64,000 bases of DNA from Rhabdophis nuchalis (GCA_039707465.1 CM077646.1:78826715-78890714), one strand, 5' to 3'; positions 44,781-56,940 are shown, counted from the first letter of the stretch. Notes: a model not told the origin generated them from the sequence alone. Translations and numbers: made by a program.

Positions 44781-45510
44781 ACTAGCCGTTACCAGCCACG
44801 AGTTGCTGTGGCCCAGTCAGGAGGGACACAACCCAAGGGTGGAATTCCCCCCCCCCCTCTATCCCTCTACCTATCTACCTACCTACCTACTGTATGTCTC
44901 CCTCTCCCTCTCTATTCACCTACCTACCTACCTACCTACCTACCTACCTACCTACCTACCTACCTACCTACCTACCTACTGTATTTCTCCCTCTCTCTCT
45001 CCCTACCTACCTACCTACTGTATTTCTCTCTTTCTCTATCCACCTACCTCCCTATCTATCTACATACCTACCTACCTACCTACCGTATTTCTCCCTCTCT
45101 CTATCCCTCTACCTATCTACCTACCTACCGTATGTCTCCCTCTCCCTCTCTATCCCTCTACCTACCTACCTAGCTACTGTAGTTCTCCCTCTCTCTATCC
45201 CTCTACCTACCTACCTGTTTACCTATCTACCTACTGTATTTCTTCCTCAGAGTATTTTATGTCATAAAGGATGACATAATACCTGTGGCCCACTGCTCTC
45301 TCTCTCTCCATCTACCTATCTTTTTTTACATTTTTTTACATTTCCATTGTGTGTTCCTGGCACAGGTATGACATCTACACAATCAATATATATCGTTGGT
45401 GCTGTATTTGAAAGGAATGTTGTGTGAAAATTTGGAAGCAATCGGTGCAGTACTTTCGGAGATTAGCGGTTTTGAACAAACTCATAGTTACATTTTTATT
45501 TATATAGATA
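44781..45510. mobile_element. Interspersed element of unassigned class with CTAC minisatellite body
   Basis: The left end (ACTAGCCGTTACCAGCCACG, GTTGCTGTGGCCCAG) and the right end (AAGCAATCGGTGCAGTACTT, then TTTTTATTTATATAGATAG) look like the ends of a dispersed element that I associate with several vertebrate genomes but cannot name. Between them, about 44856-45240 is a higher-order array. Runs of CTAC alternate with a spacer like TGTATTTCTCCCTCTCTC at least six times. Reading frames give Ser/Leu/Tyr/Pro repeats that are artefacts. Confidence 0.6.
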
Positions 45511-45671
45511 GGTATTTTTCATGTGTTTGGTACTTGCTGAGGGTTTGTGTTGTAATTAATCAAAATCACACTATTTACTTGAAATCCTTGCCAGTCCTGG
45601 CCTTTGAATAACTGTGGCAACCGCCTGGATTAGTTCCTGCAAGGTTTTTTTGTTTGTTTGTTTGTATGTTT

Positions 45672-45830
45672 TGAGTAAGATTTTGGAAGTGGTTTGGCAT
45701 TGCCTGCTTCCCAGGGCTGAGAAAGATTGACTGACCCAAGGTCACCCAGCTGGTGACCTATGGTGGAACTAGAACTCTAGTGTCCTGGTTTTTATTCCGA
45801 TGCCTTAACTACTCATCAAACTGTCTTTCT
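45672..45830 (+). mobile_element. MIR-like / CORE-type SINE fragment
   Basis: GGAAGTGGTTTGGCATTGCC, ACTGACCCAAGGTCACCCAG and GGTGGAACTAGAACTC resemble a MIR-type core. A sister copy lies at 63575-63755. Confidence 0.55.
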
Positions 45831-45928
45831 CTTTACTTGAAAATGGCTAACATTTAATTTAAAGGAGGCTTTTTTCTGAATGGGCCAGATGAATCACGTG
45901 TTGGCCATGCCCATGCCCTCACCCAAGG

Positions 45929-46237
45929 CAGTGGTGGATTCCGGATCCCGGTGCAACCTGTATGGTGCAACAGGGCCGGGTGTCCACCACAATGCACATG
46001 CGCAGCATGCGTGCAGCACACTCGTGTGTACTTACCACCTGCGATGCTTCAGCTGCTTGGTGGAGCGATGCGCAGGCACCATACACTCCATGCATGTGAG
46101 CGGAAGCCCCGATCAGCTCAAATACAGGTAAGGAGGGTAGGTGAGCCCTCCGGAGCATTGTACCAGAATGGTACCTGGTGCTCCCAGCAGGCACCGGTAT
46201 GCCCGTACCAGGGTGTAGCGGTTGTATCCCACCACTG
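45929..46237. mobile_element. hAT-like MITE (CAGTGGTGGATTCC end)
   Basis: CAGTGGTGGATTCC at the left and ATCCCACCACTG at the right are inverted. Flanking 8-mers ACCCAAGG and GCTGAAGG match at 5 of 8. The GC-rich body carries no product. Confidence 0.7.
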
Positions 46238-46239
46238 GC

Positions 46240-47640
46240 TGAAGGGGGAAAAAGTTGCAATACGTCACGTGATGCCGCCATGATGATGCGAATTTGACAC
46301 CCCTGATCATTAGGATTGTACTGTAACTCATTTTTAACTGTATTAACATGCAATAGGTCAGTTGAACTAGTTTCCACAAAGATTTGGAGCCTGCCTTGTT
46401 AAATGTTTATGGAGCTGCTTATATCAGTTGGCTTTGCTTCTGTAGATACTTTTCAGAGAAGTTAGTTGAGGAAATTACACAATCCTCAGATGCAGAAACA
46501 AACATACAATGACTGTAGATATGGATTTAGAAAAACCTTTATGCTTTTCTTCCTTTTGTAACACCAGCCAACATCACTGAAGCAATACAAAGGCTGTCCT
46601 TTGTGGTTATATTGCATTGTTATATTTGCACAGCAATAACTGAATGACTCTAGAACGGAGATTTTCAAACTGGCTTCTGATGTCTAAGGATATCCAGAAG
46701 ATGATTTGTCTCAACTTCTCACACTGAGTGTTCAAAGGCTGATAAATTATTTTAGCTGGCTTTCAAGATTGCATTCCGTGGCCCTATTAAAATAAAGACT
46801 GTCTCAGAAATCCGAGAATGACAGCCTTACAGAGTTTGACTTCTGCTCACTGCAAATCAGCTGGCCAAACCCCATACACTCATGGCTCAATGACCAACTC
46901 CCACCTTCTGTTGGGCAGACCCTGCTTGTTGTTTCAGTCTCTGCTGAAATGGTAAATGAATTCTTACATTGTTTGATAAAAGATAAAAGATAAAGGTCTC
47001 CCCTGTCCAATCAGAGTGCTCATTTCTGTTTCCTAGCCAAGGAAGCCAGGGTTGACCACAGTAGCAAAGATGCAAAGATGCTTCTGTGGTCATGTGGCTG
47101 GCATGATTTTATGCCAAGGCTCACAGAACACTATTAGCTCCCACCCAATTGGTACCTGTTTATCCACTTGCACAGTTTAATAGGACTTTCCCATATTTTC
47201 CAATGTTATTTTTATAGCAGTGTATTAGAAATACTGCTGTACAAGAAGCTTTAATGGGCTTGTGGGAAAATGTCTGACTATTTGATGGAGTTGTTATGCT
47301 GGGCCTCCACCTGCATTTATTCTGTATATTTATAAATCAGGTGCTTCGTAATTCTTTTCCATTAATGAATGAGCGAATGAATGAGTGAATCTTATTATAT
47401 CCTCTGGCGAAATAGCAGAACAACAGTAATTAAAATAAATAAAATTAATCTCATACATAAAATCTGTTGTGGCATCAAAAATAGCTGATCTTTTGTCTTA
47501 ATAGCTGTATAAAATACCTGAAATTCTTTTAGTTAAAACAAAATTCACAGCGGCAAGACTGCAAATAATTTAAGTAATCTGTTCCTGGGAATCTCAAAAC
47601 TGGGAATATTATAAATTCTTTCCTTATATCCCAATGAAGA
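46240..47640. other. Gene-free interval
   Basis: A decayed Sauria-type SINE on the minus strand is suggested at about 46975-47165 (AGATAAAGGTCTCCCCTGTC, GTGGTCATGTGGCTGGCATG). Nothing else is recognised. Confidence 0.45.
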
Positions 47641-47707
47641 ATACAGTATAAAATAACCCATGACGTGAGTTCCAAAACAATTGTGATGATTATGGCGTAC
47701 ATTATGG

Positions 47708-48037
47708 CAGGGGTCCCCAACCCCCGGGCTGCGGACCGGTGCCGGTCCGTGGCTTCATAGGAACCGGGCCGCAGGGCCGGAGAGGAAGAGGAGAGAGGAG
47801 GGGCAGCCCCCTGGGCAGAGCACACGCCGGGGGCGGGAGAGTACAGGCACAGTTGCTCACGCCATTGGGGGCTGAGAGGGGCGAGTGAGACGACTCACCC
47901 CCCCACGCGCGCAGGCGCCTCCTGTTCCCCCTGCCCCCCCGCTCCCCATCTACGCCAGCCGAAACATGCCCACCGGTCCGCAGAATTTTCTTTAAAATGA
48001 AACCGGTCCCTGGTGCCAAAAAGGTTGGGGACCCCTG
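47708..48037. mobile_element. hAT MITE arm A
   Basis: 330 bp with perfect 15-bp ends, CAGGGGTCCCCAACC and GGTTGGGGACCCCTG. Inner markers ACCGGTGCCGGTCCGTGG and GAAACCGGTCCCTGGTGCC are shared with arm B. The middle differs from arm B in sequence and length. Confidence 0.9.
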
Positions 48038-48368
48038 GTCTAAAAGGAAGATATTAGCAAGCAAGCAAGCAAGCAATTTTCACACTGGCTCCCTAATAGC
48101 CTGACCAATGATTTGGGAAGATCAATTCATTTATGAAGAAAAGATAAGAAAAATCTTCTTCTAGCATTAAAAAAACCTCCTTTCTTGGATTGAATTTGAG
48201 ACATTTCAAACTAAATGTAATCGGGATTATTTATAAACCCTTTTGCCAATTGATACAGTCGTGAGAGAATTCACGTTTCTCTTATTTCTCTACAAGCTTC
48301 AACTGGGATAGATGCAAACAATTTGGGCTATGGATGTGGAATGAAATCAAATTTACTGTGGTCTAGAA

Positions 48369-48843
48369 CAGGGGTCCCCAACCCCCGGGCCCTGGACCGG
48401 TGCCAGTCCATGGCTTGATAGTAACCGGGCCGGAGTGAGCGGCAGAGGATGTAGCACCACTCTTAGGAAAGTGTAACAAATGCTCAGCTATCCTGGCGGC
48501 TGGCTGGGGTGCTCCCCTGGGGCAGGACGGGGGCAGCGGCCTGCATTGGGGGGGGTTCAGGGCACCACCTGGCCCTGCGCGGGGGAAAGGGGCTGCCAAG
48601 CCCTCCTGCCCGGGATGCAGCCCATCCTTCCCTGCCCCAGCCTAGGATCCTCAGCTGCGCACAAGGCGCCCTCCCTGGGTCACATTCCCATGAGACGCGG
48701 GTTCCTGCCTTGGGTTCCATGTGACCGCCGAATGCGTGCACGGCCCAAGTGTCTCGACTCACCCGCTGGAGGCTCCCACCGGTCCGTGGAATTTTTTTTT
48801 ACATGAAACCGGTCCCTGGTGCCAAAAAGGTTGGGGACCTCTG
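48369..48843. mobile_element. hAT MITE arm B
   Basis: 475 bp with ends CAGGGGTCCCCAACC and GGTTGGGGACCTCTG. It is about 145 bp longer than arm A because of a different GC-rich middle. Frames of 60-110 codons inside it do not resemble proteins. Confidence 0.9.
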
Positions 48844-49574
48844 CATTATGGTATTGATTTGGGGAGCCATGTCATCTGCTGGTATTGGTCCACTGTGCTT
48901 CATTAAGTCCAGGGTCAACACAGCCCTCTACCAGGAGGTTTTTGGAGCACTTCAAGCATGCAGACAAGCTTTATGGGGATGCTGACTTCATTTTTCAGCA
49001 GGGCCTGGCACCTGCCCACACTGCCAAAAGCACCAAAACCTGGTTCAATGACCGTGGGATTACTGTGCTTGATTGGCCAGCAAACTCACCTGACATGAAC
49101 CCCATAGAGAATCTATGGGGCATTGTCAAGACAAAGATGAGAGACATGAGACCGAACAATGCAGAAGAGCTGAAGGCCGCTATTGAAGCATCCTGGTCTT
49201 CCAATAACACCTCAGCAGTGCCACAGGCTGATAGCTTCCATGCCACGCCGCATTGAGGCAGTAATTTCTGCAAAAGGGGCCCAAACCAAGTACTGAGTAC
49301 ATATGCATGCTTATATTTTTCAGAGGACTGATATTGTTCTATGTACAATCCTTGTTTTATTGATTGCATGTAATATTCTGATTTTCTGAGATTGTGGATT
49401 TAGGGTTTTCATGAGCTGTAAGCAATAATAATCACAATTATGACAAATCACGGCTTGAACTATCTTGCTCTGCATATAATGAGTCTTATCTCATATATTA
49501 GTTTCACCTTTTAAGTTGTATTACTGAAATAAATGAACGTTTGCACGATATTCTAATTTTTGGAGTTTCACCTG
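48844..49574 (+). pseudogene. Tc1-type transposase relic, 3' part
   Basis: From 48844 the reading gives IWGAMSSAG-like codons, then LYGDADFIFQQGLAPAHTA (the Asp region of the DDE core), WFNDRGITVLDWPANSPDMN and PIENLWGIVKTKMRD (with the final acidic residue). A frameshift lies near 48950 and another after 49205. The 3' inverted end, TTTTTGGAGTTTCACCTG, closes at 49574 before TA. The 5' part is cut off by the composite hAT insertion, and what lies to its left is too decayed to identify. It cannot make transposase. Confidence 0.9.
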
Positions 49575-49576
49575 TA

Positions 49577-50575
49577 CATCTGTTAATTAGCAGAGTGGGG
49601 AAAATAGTTGCATTGCGGTTCTGACAACTTAAAGCTCAAAGCTGATCCTAACTACCAAAATTAGGTACCATAAACTTGTATATAACTGGTGGTTTTACCG
49701 AGCAGGATTTGCTGTCTCAATTTTGTGTAATATTGCAATACTGTGTAACTCTTCCAAAGTTCTCATGCTGGCTAGGAAAAGTAGGAGTGTGTCTAATTCA
49801 TGTGGAGGGTACTAATTGGGAAGATTTTCTTCAAGTATCCTGGGAAAAAGCCTAGTTGTTTGACACTAGTCAGGGAGAGAAAGCTACATGATCTATTTAG
49901 TTGCTGCTCCCTTTTGTAACTGGATATTATTAACAGAGAGGTGACAAAGGCCTTTTAAGACATCCTTCCTTGTCTCTCTGAAGATAAAATCAGTGATTCT
50001 TTGGAGACCAAAAGTCTAATTCATCTATTCAAACCTGTAACTTTTAATAGAGCTGTTACTTCCACTATTGACATTTCAATATGCTTGATTATCTGGATGC
50101 TTCTCTTATCTTCTTGTGGTCATATGGTTTATCCTCTCCAATTATTTTAGCTTGGCATAGGAAAGCAGCTAAATTTATGTTTAAAAAAAACCCTTCTTGT
50201 TTTTCTTCCTGCTGACGGGACCCCAGCATGATATTACTCCATTTAGGTACTGATATCTAGGATGTGAGAGGCAGGCTGCTGGGACTTGTCAACCCTCTTG
50301 ATAACCATTCCTTGCTCCCGATTCATGTGGGAATGAACAGAAATGTTAGAACAGACTACGACCAGATTTTCAGATGCTATAAAGAGCATGGAAAAAATGA
50401 AGGAAATGGGAAGACTAGTTCTGTTTTCTTCAAATCCTCCAGGTGAGGGTGGTGTTTTAAGAAGAATAAATAGGTTTCTAGAAGTAAACTACATAGATGG
50501 TCCTACTAAGAAATGATTGGGGTCTTTGACCACGGATCTTACCACATGAAGGACTCCTGGGAAGGGATAGGATGA
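49577..50575. other. Gene-free interval
   Basis: No exon or repeat is recognised. Confidence 0.45.
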
Positions 50576-50579
50576 AAGG

Positions 50580-50768
50580 TATCGTGTGAATGTTAGAGAT
50601 ATTCTAGTCCAACCCACTGCTCAGGCAGGAAACCCTATACAATTTCAGACAAATGGTTATCCAATCTCTTCTTAAAAACTTCCAGTGTTGGACCACCCAC
50701 AACTTCTGGAGGCAAGAGTTCCCACTGATTAGTTGTTCTAACTGTCAGGAAATTTCTCCTTACAGCAT
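50580..50768 (-). mobile_element. CR1 LINE 3' fragment
   Basis: TTCTAGTCCAACCCACTGC, CAGGCAGGAAACCCTATAC and CACAACTTCTGGAGGCAAG are the reversed CR1 3' end. Confidence 0.75.
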
Positions 50769-50769
50769 T

Positions 50770-52055
50770 GGCTGGCAAGTCAAGAAGCAGAAGTATCATA
50801 TAGGTATTGGCATAAGCTGCTTCTGCCTTGTCCCATCCATTATTGTTCCATTTGCCTGATTTTGTCTGCTTGCACTGACAAGTCTGCTTTGGTGCAATGA
50901 CTGCAGCAACTTCACTACTATTTTCCCTACTGCTTATCTAGGAGACCTCTTAACATACCCTGTAGCCCCTCAGCAGCAATTCTTGATGGCAGCATCAGAG
51001 CCTTTTTCGGCATAACGTTAATTGCATTGCAATTTAGTGTTATTAAAAATGGCATTTTGTTAGATATTGCTGTCTAATTATGCACAACCTTTTCCTCTTG
51101 TCCTGAAGTTTTTATTAATAATTTCCTGTATGAAGTCCTTCATGTGGTAAGATCCTGTATGAAGGAGAAGCCTGTAGAAGGTTTTCCCACTACTTCAACA
51201 TTGTACTCTATCTGAGCTGTAAAAGTCCAAATGTCCACTGGAGGGCAGCAAAGCATTAATGATTGTGGAGATTTTTTTGGTGCTTCCATAAGATAGGGCT
51301 ACATTTTATTTGCACTTGATAATTACAGTACTGTACATAGCAGTTCTCCCAGACTAGGCTGGGACTCCATTTCCCAGAATTCCTTAAAGAACATGGCTGC
51401 TAGCTGTGGAATTTTGGGAGTTGAAGTTCTATTTGAAATATGGATCTATTTTTTTTCTATGACAAGTAAATGTTATATAATCGAAGGAACAAAATAATTT
51501 CATGTTTTGCTTAGGTGTGGAATGCAAGGACAAGAAACTTTAGAAAAAGCAAGGCCAAACTGGCATTTTATCGTGCTTATTAGTGATTTCATTCAAATGA
51601 TCTTTTCTAAATCCCAACACCTAGTGTGAACTATTAGGTGATTTGAGTTTTGAAAATGTTATAAACAGTTTGATTCAGCAGTAATCTGGTGTTTCATGAG
51701 ATATGCTGCATAAATTATGGATTATGCACATCTCTCATTTTTAATTCAATATACAACACAAAGATTGCTACTCTTTTCTAAAAGGGTTTTTTCTCCCTTT
51801 TGTTGCTTTAATAAAGAACACAGCGCCCTCTAGCAGTCATAATATGCAATTAAAATAATAGGTGGGAGAACAGTAGACTCATGAAATTAGATTTAATAAA
51901 TAGGGCTATCATAGGTTGATTAGGATTTCTGGATCACTTGGTTGATGTTTCGTGGTTATCTGGATGTTTGTAATACGGATATGATAGCTCTTTAACTATT
52001 GAATATATCACAAGACTTCCTTCCAGCCTTGGGCGAGTGCAAGGAGAAGCCAATG
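50770..52055. other. Gene-free interval
   Basis: A weak foldback-MITE trace lies at about 51358-51430 (CATTTCCCAGAATTCC, GGGAGTTGAAGTTC). The rest is unassigned. Confidence 0.4.
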
Positions 52056-52063
52056 CTATAGAA

Positions 52064-52132
52064 CAAGGGTCTCCAACCTTTGCAACTTTAAGTCTGAAGG
52101 ATTTCAGCTCCCAGAATTCTCCTGCCAGCAAA
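52064..52132. mobile_element. Half foldback hAT MITE
   Basis: AAGGGTCTCCAACCTTTGCA, TTTAAGTCTGAAGGATTTCA and CTCCCAGAATTCTCC match the left arm of the complete palindrome at 56946. Confidence 0.65.
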
Positions 52133-52393
52133 AAAACATTTATTGCTGTTTTGTTCCACTAAGGCATTCAGAGCTTTCCCACTGATTATGAGTGATGTTT
52201 ATGCAACTGTTTATGCTGCAGAGAACAAGCATTTTTCTGCTTGCATATAATACTGTAAAAATACAGAATGCCCTTTTGAGTTGAACTCAACTACAAGAAA
52301 CTTCGTGGTCACATCCATGCAGCTTATTTGGTAAGACTATGGAAATTGGCCACTGCCTTCTTCTTCTGATTTTTTCCTTCAGTTTTCCCGCCT

Positions 52394-52708
52394 AAGGTAA
52401 AGGTAACGGTTCCCCTTGCACATATGTGCTAGTCGTTTCCGACTCTAGGGGGTGGTGCACATCTCTGTTTCAAAGCCGAAGAGCCAGTGCTGTCTAAAGA
52501 CATTCCCCATGGTCATATAGTCGGTATGACTAAACACAGAAGGTGCACGAAATGCTGTTGCCTTCCCATCAAAGGTGGTTCCTATTTTTCTAACTTGCAT
52601 GTTTACATGCTTTTGAATTGCTAGGTTGGCAGAAGCTGGGACAAGTAACGGGAGCTCACTCCATTACGCAGCACTAGGGATTCGAACCACTGAGTCACCA
52701 CGTCCCTA
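52394..52708 (-). mobile_element. tRNA-derived SINE (Sauria SINE type)
   Basis: It starts AAGGTAAAGGTAACGGTTCC, contains ATATGTGCTAGTCGTTTCC, and ends with the tRNA-like head (GGGATTCGAACCACTGAGTC). The head is shortened relative to the copy at 19713, so its A-box part is largely lost. Confidence 0.8.
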
Positions 52709-53179
52709 CCCTTCTCTACCTTTCCTGCCTACCTGTACAGAATATGTAAAAACAAACCTTTTCTTGCCATTATGTGCTTTAACTCTTCCAATCAGCCATC
52801 TATTACCACATACCATTAGAACATGTCTTCTAAATTATCTCAGTGCCTTGCCTCACCAATTCAACTCTCAGCTCATCAGCAAATCCTTTTGGAAATTGGT
52901 CAGTCAGAGCCAAATCAGATACTCTGTGATGACCTTGAGGGAACTTCTCAATCAGCTGTTGCTCTCCTAGTTAGATCATTGAAGGATGCTTTAAATCTTT
53001 GCTTGGAATTTTGGAAATCGTCCAGTACTTAGTCATTGCTTTCAGTGCAGCCCACTTGGCTGCCACTTCTTTCAGTAAACTCAGCGCGAAAGTCACCTTG
53101 GTGCAATATGTAAGAAATTCCACCAGTTGATCCCCCATAAACAATTCCTGCTAAGTTGTAAAAGCCAACAATTGCTTTT

Positions 53180-54015
53180 TTTTTTTATTTATTGAAAAAG
53201 TTTTATTCACACAAATTTCCCCCCTTTTTACCCCCCCCGACATATAATATAAATCACATACAAATACTATACCCCCCCTCACCCCATCTTAAAATAAGTT
53301 TCTCATTCAGATATTATACCCCCTCGCCTCCCAGCAGACACAATATAAGTTTCTCTTAGTATATTAATATCCCATTAACACCATCTTCTAAGTTAATTAA
53401 AAATATAAAAAACATAATATAAATTTCTCTTTAAGAAAAAAAAAAAAGGCATATCCCATTATTCCCCTCTCTAGATTAATCATACATATATATTACCCCG
53501 CCCTCCACCCTAGCCCTCCCCCACCTCCCATTCAAACCCACCCCCCTGACTTCCGCTATACACCACTCTAATAATTCCAAGCATCCCAAATATTATTTAC
53601 TCTATTCACCTATCAATCAAAGCATTCTTACCTAAAAGCTACATAATACTTCCTAATCTGATATTTATTCTGTATATAATCAATCCATTAGAAACCTTAT
53701 AACAAACTCAACATAAACACCCCCTTTTAGTTGAACATTAAAATACATAGAAGATAATTCTTAAGATCTAAATACCATATCATATAACCTAACACTTATA
53801 AAACTTAAACCATATATCCTAGCTTAAGTTTACATCCTTCCTGATTCAAAAGGTTTACTATTTTTCCCCTCTCCATTTGCTTAATTGCCCACTTAACAAC
53901 ACAAAAAAATGTAAAGATTACTCTAATATTTGAAAAAAGCAAAGTTACTTCTCTCTTCACAAAGGAAACAGAAATAATATAGGAAAATTTCAGATCCTAT
54001 CACATGAAGGATACA
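53180..54015 (-). mobile_element. 5'-truncated L1 with target duplication
   Basis: On the minus strand it ends in poly(A), preceded by AATAAAACTTTTTCAATAAA, the same tail as the ORF1-only element at 23344-25338. A G-rich 3' UTR lies upstream of it. A 10-bp duplication, AATTGCTTTT, flanks it at 53170-53179 and 54016-54025. No coding domain is recognisable. Confidence 0.8.
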
Positions 54016-54289
54016 AATTGCTTTTCTTCAGTTTTTTCTGGCAATGTCCCATGAGAGAGCAGAAATGCAAATTGAACTGCAAGCTGCTTTACCACTGTTG
54101 TCTGAAGTGTAGAAATGTAGCAGCCACTCCTCTCCTAGAAGAAGGAAATATTTTAGGAAATATTAAAAAGACAGAATATTTCCACTAAAAGAGAAATAGA
54201 AATCTTAAGGGAGACAGAAACTCAGAGCTCCAGCTCCCTGCCCCCAGCAGATATTTTGGTGCACATTAAGAAAGACTGGGCCAGCCTAT

Positions 54290-54725
54290 CTACGAGACAA
54301 AAGACCTCCAAATCCAGGGTGATGGGATGAAGACATGACTCCTCAGGTCATAATAGGATTAGCCTTCTACCCATCTAGCAGCAGGGCTCACTGCATTTCA
54401 ATATTTCCTAAGGGCATTGCATCACCCAGCAAGGTTCAACCCAACCTATCTCAGACAACCCTAGCTATGACCCCTGCATAGCCCCATGGGAGTCTGTCAG
54501 CAGCCAATAGAATACATATGATTGAACAGGAACAGGAAGCTCAAGTTCAAAGCCCAAGGGAGGGTATAAATACCTCTCACTCTCCACTCCAGGTGATCAG
54601 CTGCTCAGGGCCTCAAACCCATATGGTCCTGTCCATCAATAAACCATCTTTCCAATCAGCCTTCCAGTTTCCAGTTTCCCCACTTGGAACTGAACCAGAT
54701 GGATATTTCTTCCAATAGAAGTAAA
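54290..54725 (+). repeat. Possible solo LTR
   Basis: TATAAATA at 54565-54572 is followed 73 bp later by AATAAA (54638-54643), the tight promoter-to-poly(A) spacing typical of endogenous retroviral LTRs. I could not fix TG...CA ends or a target duplication, and no internal retroviral sequence is adjacent. A chance match remains possible. Confidence 0.3.
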
Positions 54726-56940
54726 AAAAATTCTAAACACCATGTTAGCTCCATCCTGGCACTCTGCTGATTAATTATTTGTAAATCCACTTGGTGGTGG
54801 TATTGTAATAATGCTGCAGCAAGGTATTCTGCAGACAATGCAGGCCCCTGAGAGCCAGCTGTCATCTCTGATTCTCTCCCTCTCTTAATACAGAGTAGGA
54901 GACTTTTAAGCTTGAAGTCAGACCCTTGAGGTAGGTTAAGTTAAAAACAACAACAGACCTTGCAAGCTTGACTAGACCTATACGTTATTGATATAAAGAT
55001 TCTGATACAGAATCTTGCAAGCCTGATTGTGGGTTCATTCCTACCCACCCACCCTTTTATCCCAGCAATTTTGTAATTCTTTATAATGCTTTCTTTGTTT
55101 CCTGGGCTTAATGTCTGTGCCTTTAAATTGTTTCCTGCATATTTCCTTCAAGGTTGCACTCTACATAATATAGCTTTGAATCCCACCCATGGTGACCCAC
55201 CCCATCTAAGCAGGCCCCAATTTGCTTAGCTTCTAGGTCAAAGCCAGTACGATATCATTAGAATGGTGATGGTGGCAGCCAGTTTAGGAGTACTTCTGTT
55301 GTGTTCACCTGCATGCTTCACTTTGGTTAATAACAGGTATGGGAAGGATTCAAACCAGGACTGTCTCTAGCACAAATCAACCTCCATTCCCCCCCTCCCC
55401 CCTTTTCTTTTTCTGCTAGCAAAAGAGAAATAAAGGTAGGTGTATCTCTTCTGCCACATATGATTCTTAAATTAGAGTGGTTTTTTGGTTATGTTTGGTT
55501 GGAGCTCTGATGATCCTTCGCCATCGGCCATCCTGCTTGGAACTGAAGGCAATCTAAACCTATCAGCATCCTGAAAGCGAATTCTTCCCATCCCTGCTCT
55601 TAGTGCCTTCTGGACTAAGAAACGGTAATCAGGACCAGGCCATCCATCCTGCATGAGACTGCTTCCATTGCTTCCATCCTGATCTGTTTCAATTCTTCCT
55701 ATCTAATTATAAGAATGTGTGAGTGTGTTGGCAATCCTTCCTTCCTTTTCCCCATCCCCCTACCCCCCATTTTATGTCATGTGTTTCAGATTTGTTGGTT
55801 CTGAGTTGCAGGTTTATTGATTATATGCTTCTCTGAGAGTCTCTTTAGACCGGAATAAACATGCTTCAAATAAATAATGGACAGAGATTAGGAAATCCAG
55901 GCAGGGCATATTTGTCAGTGTCTATGAGCAATGACCAAGAGTTCCACCATCTCATTTCTTACAACAGACAATCAAATGACAATAGCCCTGTCGCATCTTT
56001 GCTCCTTGGCAGCTCCTTGACCCAGGACCACAAGGACATCTTCCCCAACTCTTCTGGCCAGATAGGATTCCCCAAAAATTGGGCTTTTCAAAAATCCTTG
56101 TAATGTTCATTGTCCACAAGCATTCCCATAGTAAGCACAACCATTTGGCTAGTTAATATTTAAAACAATTATTGATTTGAGATTCTGTTTTTGGCCCTTA
56201 GTCAATATTCCTAATATATCTGATGAGTACCACTAGCTTTTCAAAAGATCAGATGGTTACCGAAGTGCCTTCCAGACTGTGTTAGTAGTGAATGTTGGGA
56301 GTTGCAGACTTAAAACATGTTGATCTAAAATTGTGAAAGCCTGACCCAGACAGATCTCATCTTCTTTCCGAATTACATAAGGGGTAATTGAGCCTCCATT
56401 TTTGGTAAGTGGTTCATGTGGTCTATTTCAGCAAAAACAAAGAAGTAAACTGTCAAGGTGATACCTATGATACTTAATGCTGCAAAGCTCCCTCTTATCA
56501 GTAGCATTTAATAATAGCATGCTTTATTGGGGGGGACTATCATAGCTGGGTTATTCTTTTCCTGGTTTCTTCTTCTTACCAGATATTTCTTGAAAGCAGC
56601 TCTCATTGGTAGTCTTCTTGGTAAAGGTAGAGTTGGTTTGGAATTGGGATGGTGCCTAAATTGAATTAAATAAAGAATTACATAAATTAAATAAAGAAAC
56701 CAAATAGGTCTGAGGCCCAGTACCCTTCAGCATTTTCATTAGGTGGCTCAGATGAAGAGGTGGACGCTTATCCAAACGTAGAAGTTATTAAATTGGGAGG
56801 AAAACTCGATGCTATAAAAAACCAAAACAAAATACCAAATAAATGGATAGGTTAGAAAAGTGGGTTGAAAATATTCTAATGATAGAAACAAATGCAAAGT
56901 TTTTCACTTAGGAAACAGAAACCAAATATGTGAACACTGC
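54726..56940. other. Gene-free interval
   Basis: No exon or repeat is recognised. A few C- and T-rich tracts occur near 55390 and 55740. Confidence 0.45.

Larger units (their letters stand above)
47708..48843. mobile_element. Composite hAT structure: two MITE arms around a 331-bp insert
   Basis: Arm A (47708-48037) and arm B (48369-48843) are same-orientation members of one family with CAGGGGTCCCCAACC ends. The outer flanks are identical 8-mers, CATTATGG at 47700-47707 and 48844-48851. The inner flanks also match each other, GTCTAAAA (48038-48045) and GTCTAGAA (48361-48368). The unit therefore behaves as one insertion in its host sequence, with the arms' own duplications exchanged. The insert between the arms has a short GCAA repeat and no coding capacity. 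Confidence 0.88.

Noticed and set aside
44665..45274. Three overlapping 120-200 codon frames with Tyr/Leu/Pro/Thr repeats
   Set aside because: They are translations of the CTAC microsatellite in all three frames and not protein genes.
48480..48806. Plus- and minus-strand frames of 60-108 codons inside the hAT arm
   Set aside because: They lie in a GC-rich non-coding MITE body and lack any transposase motif.
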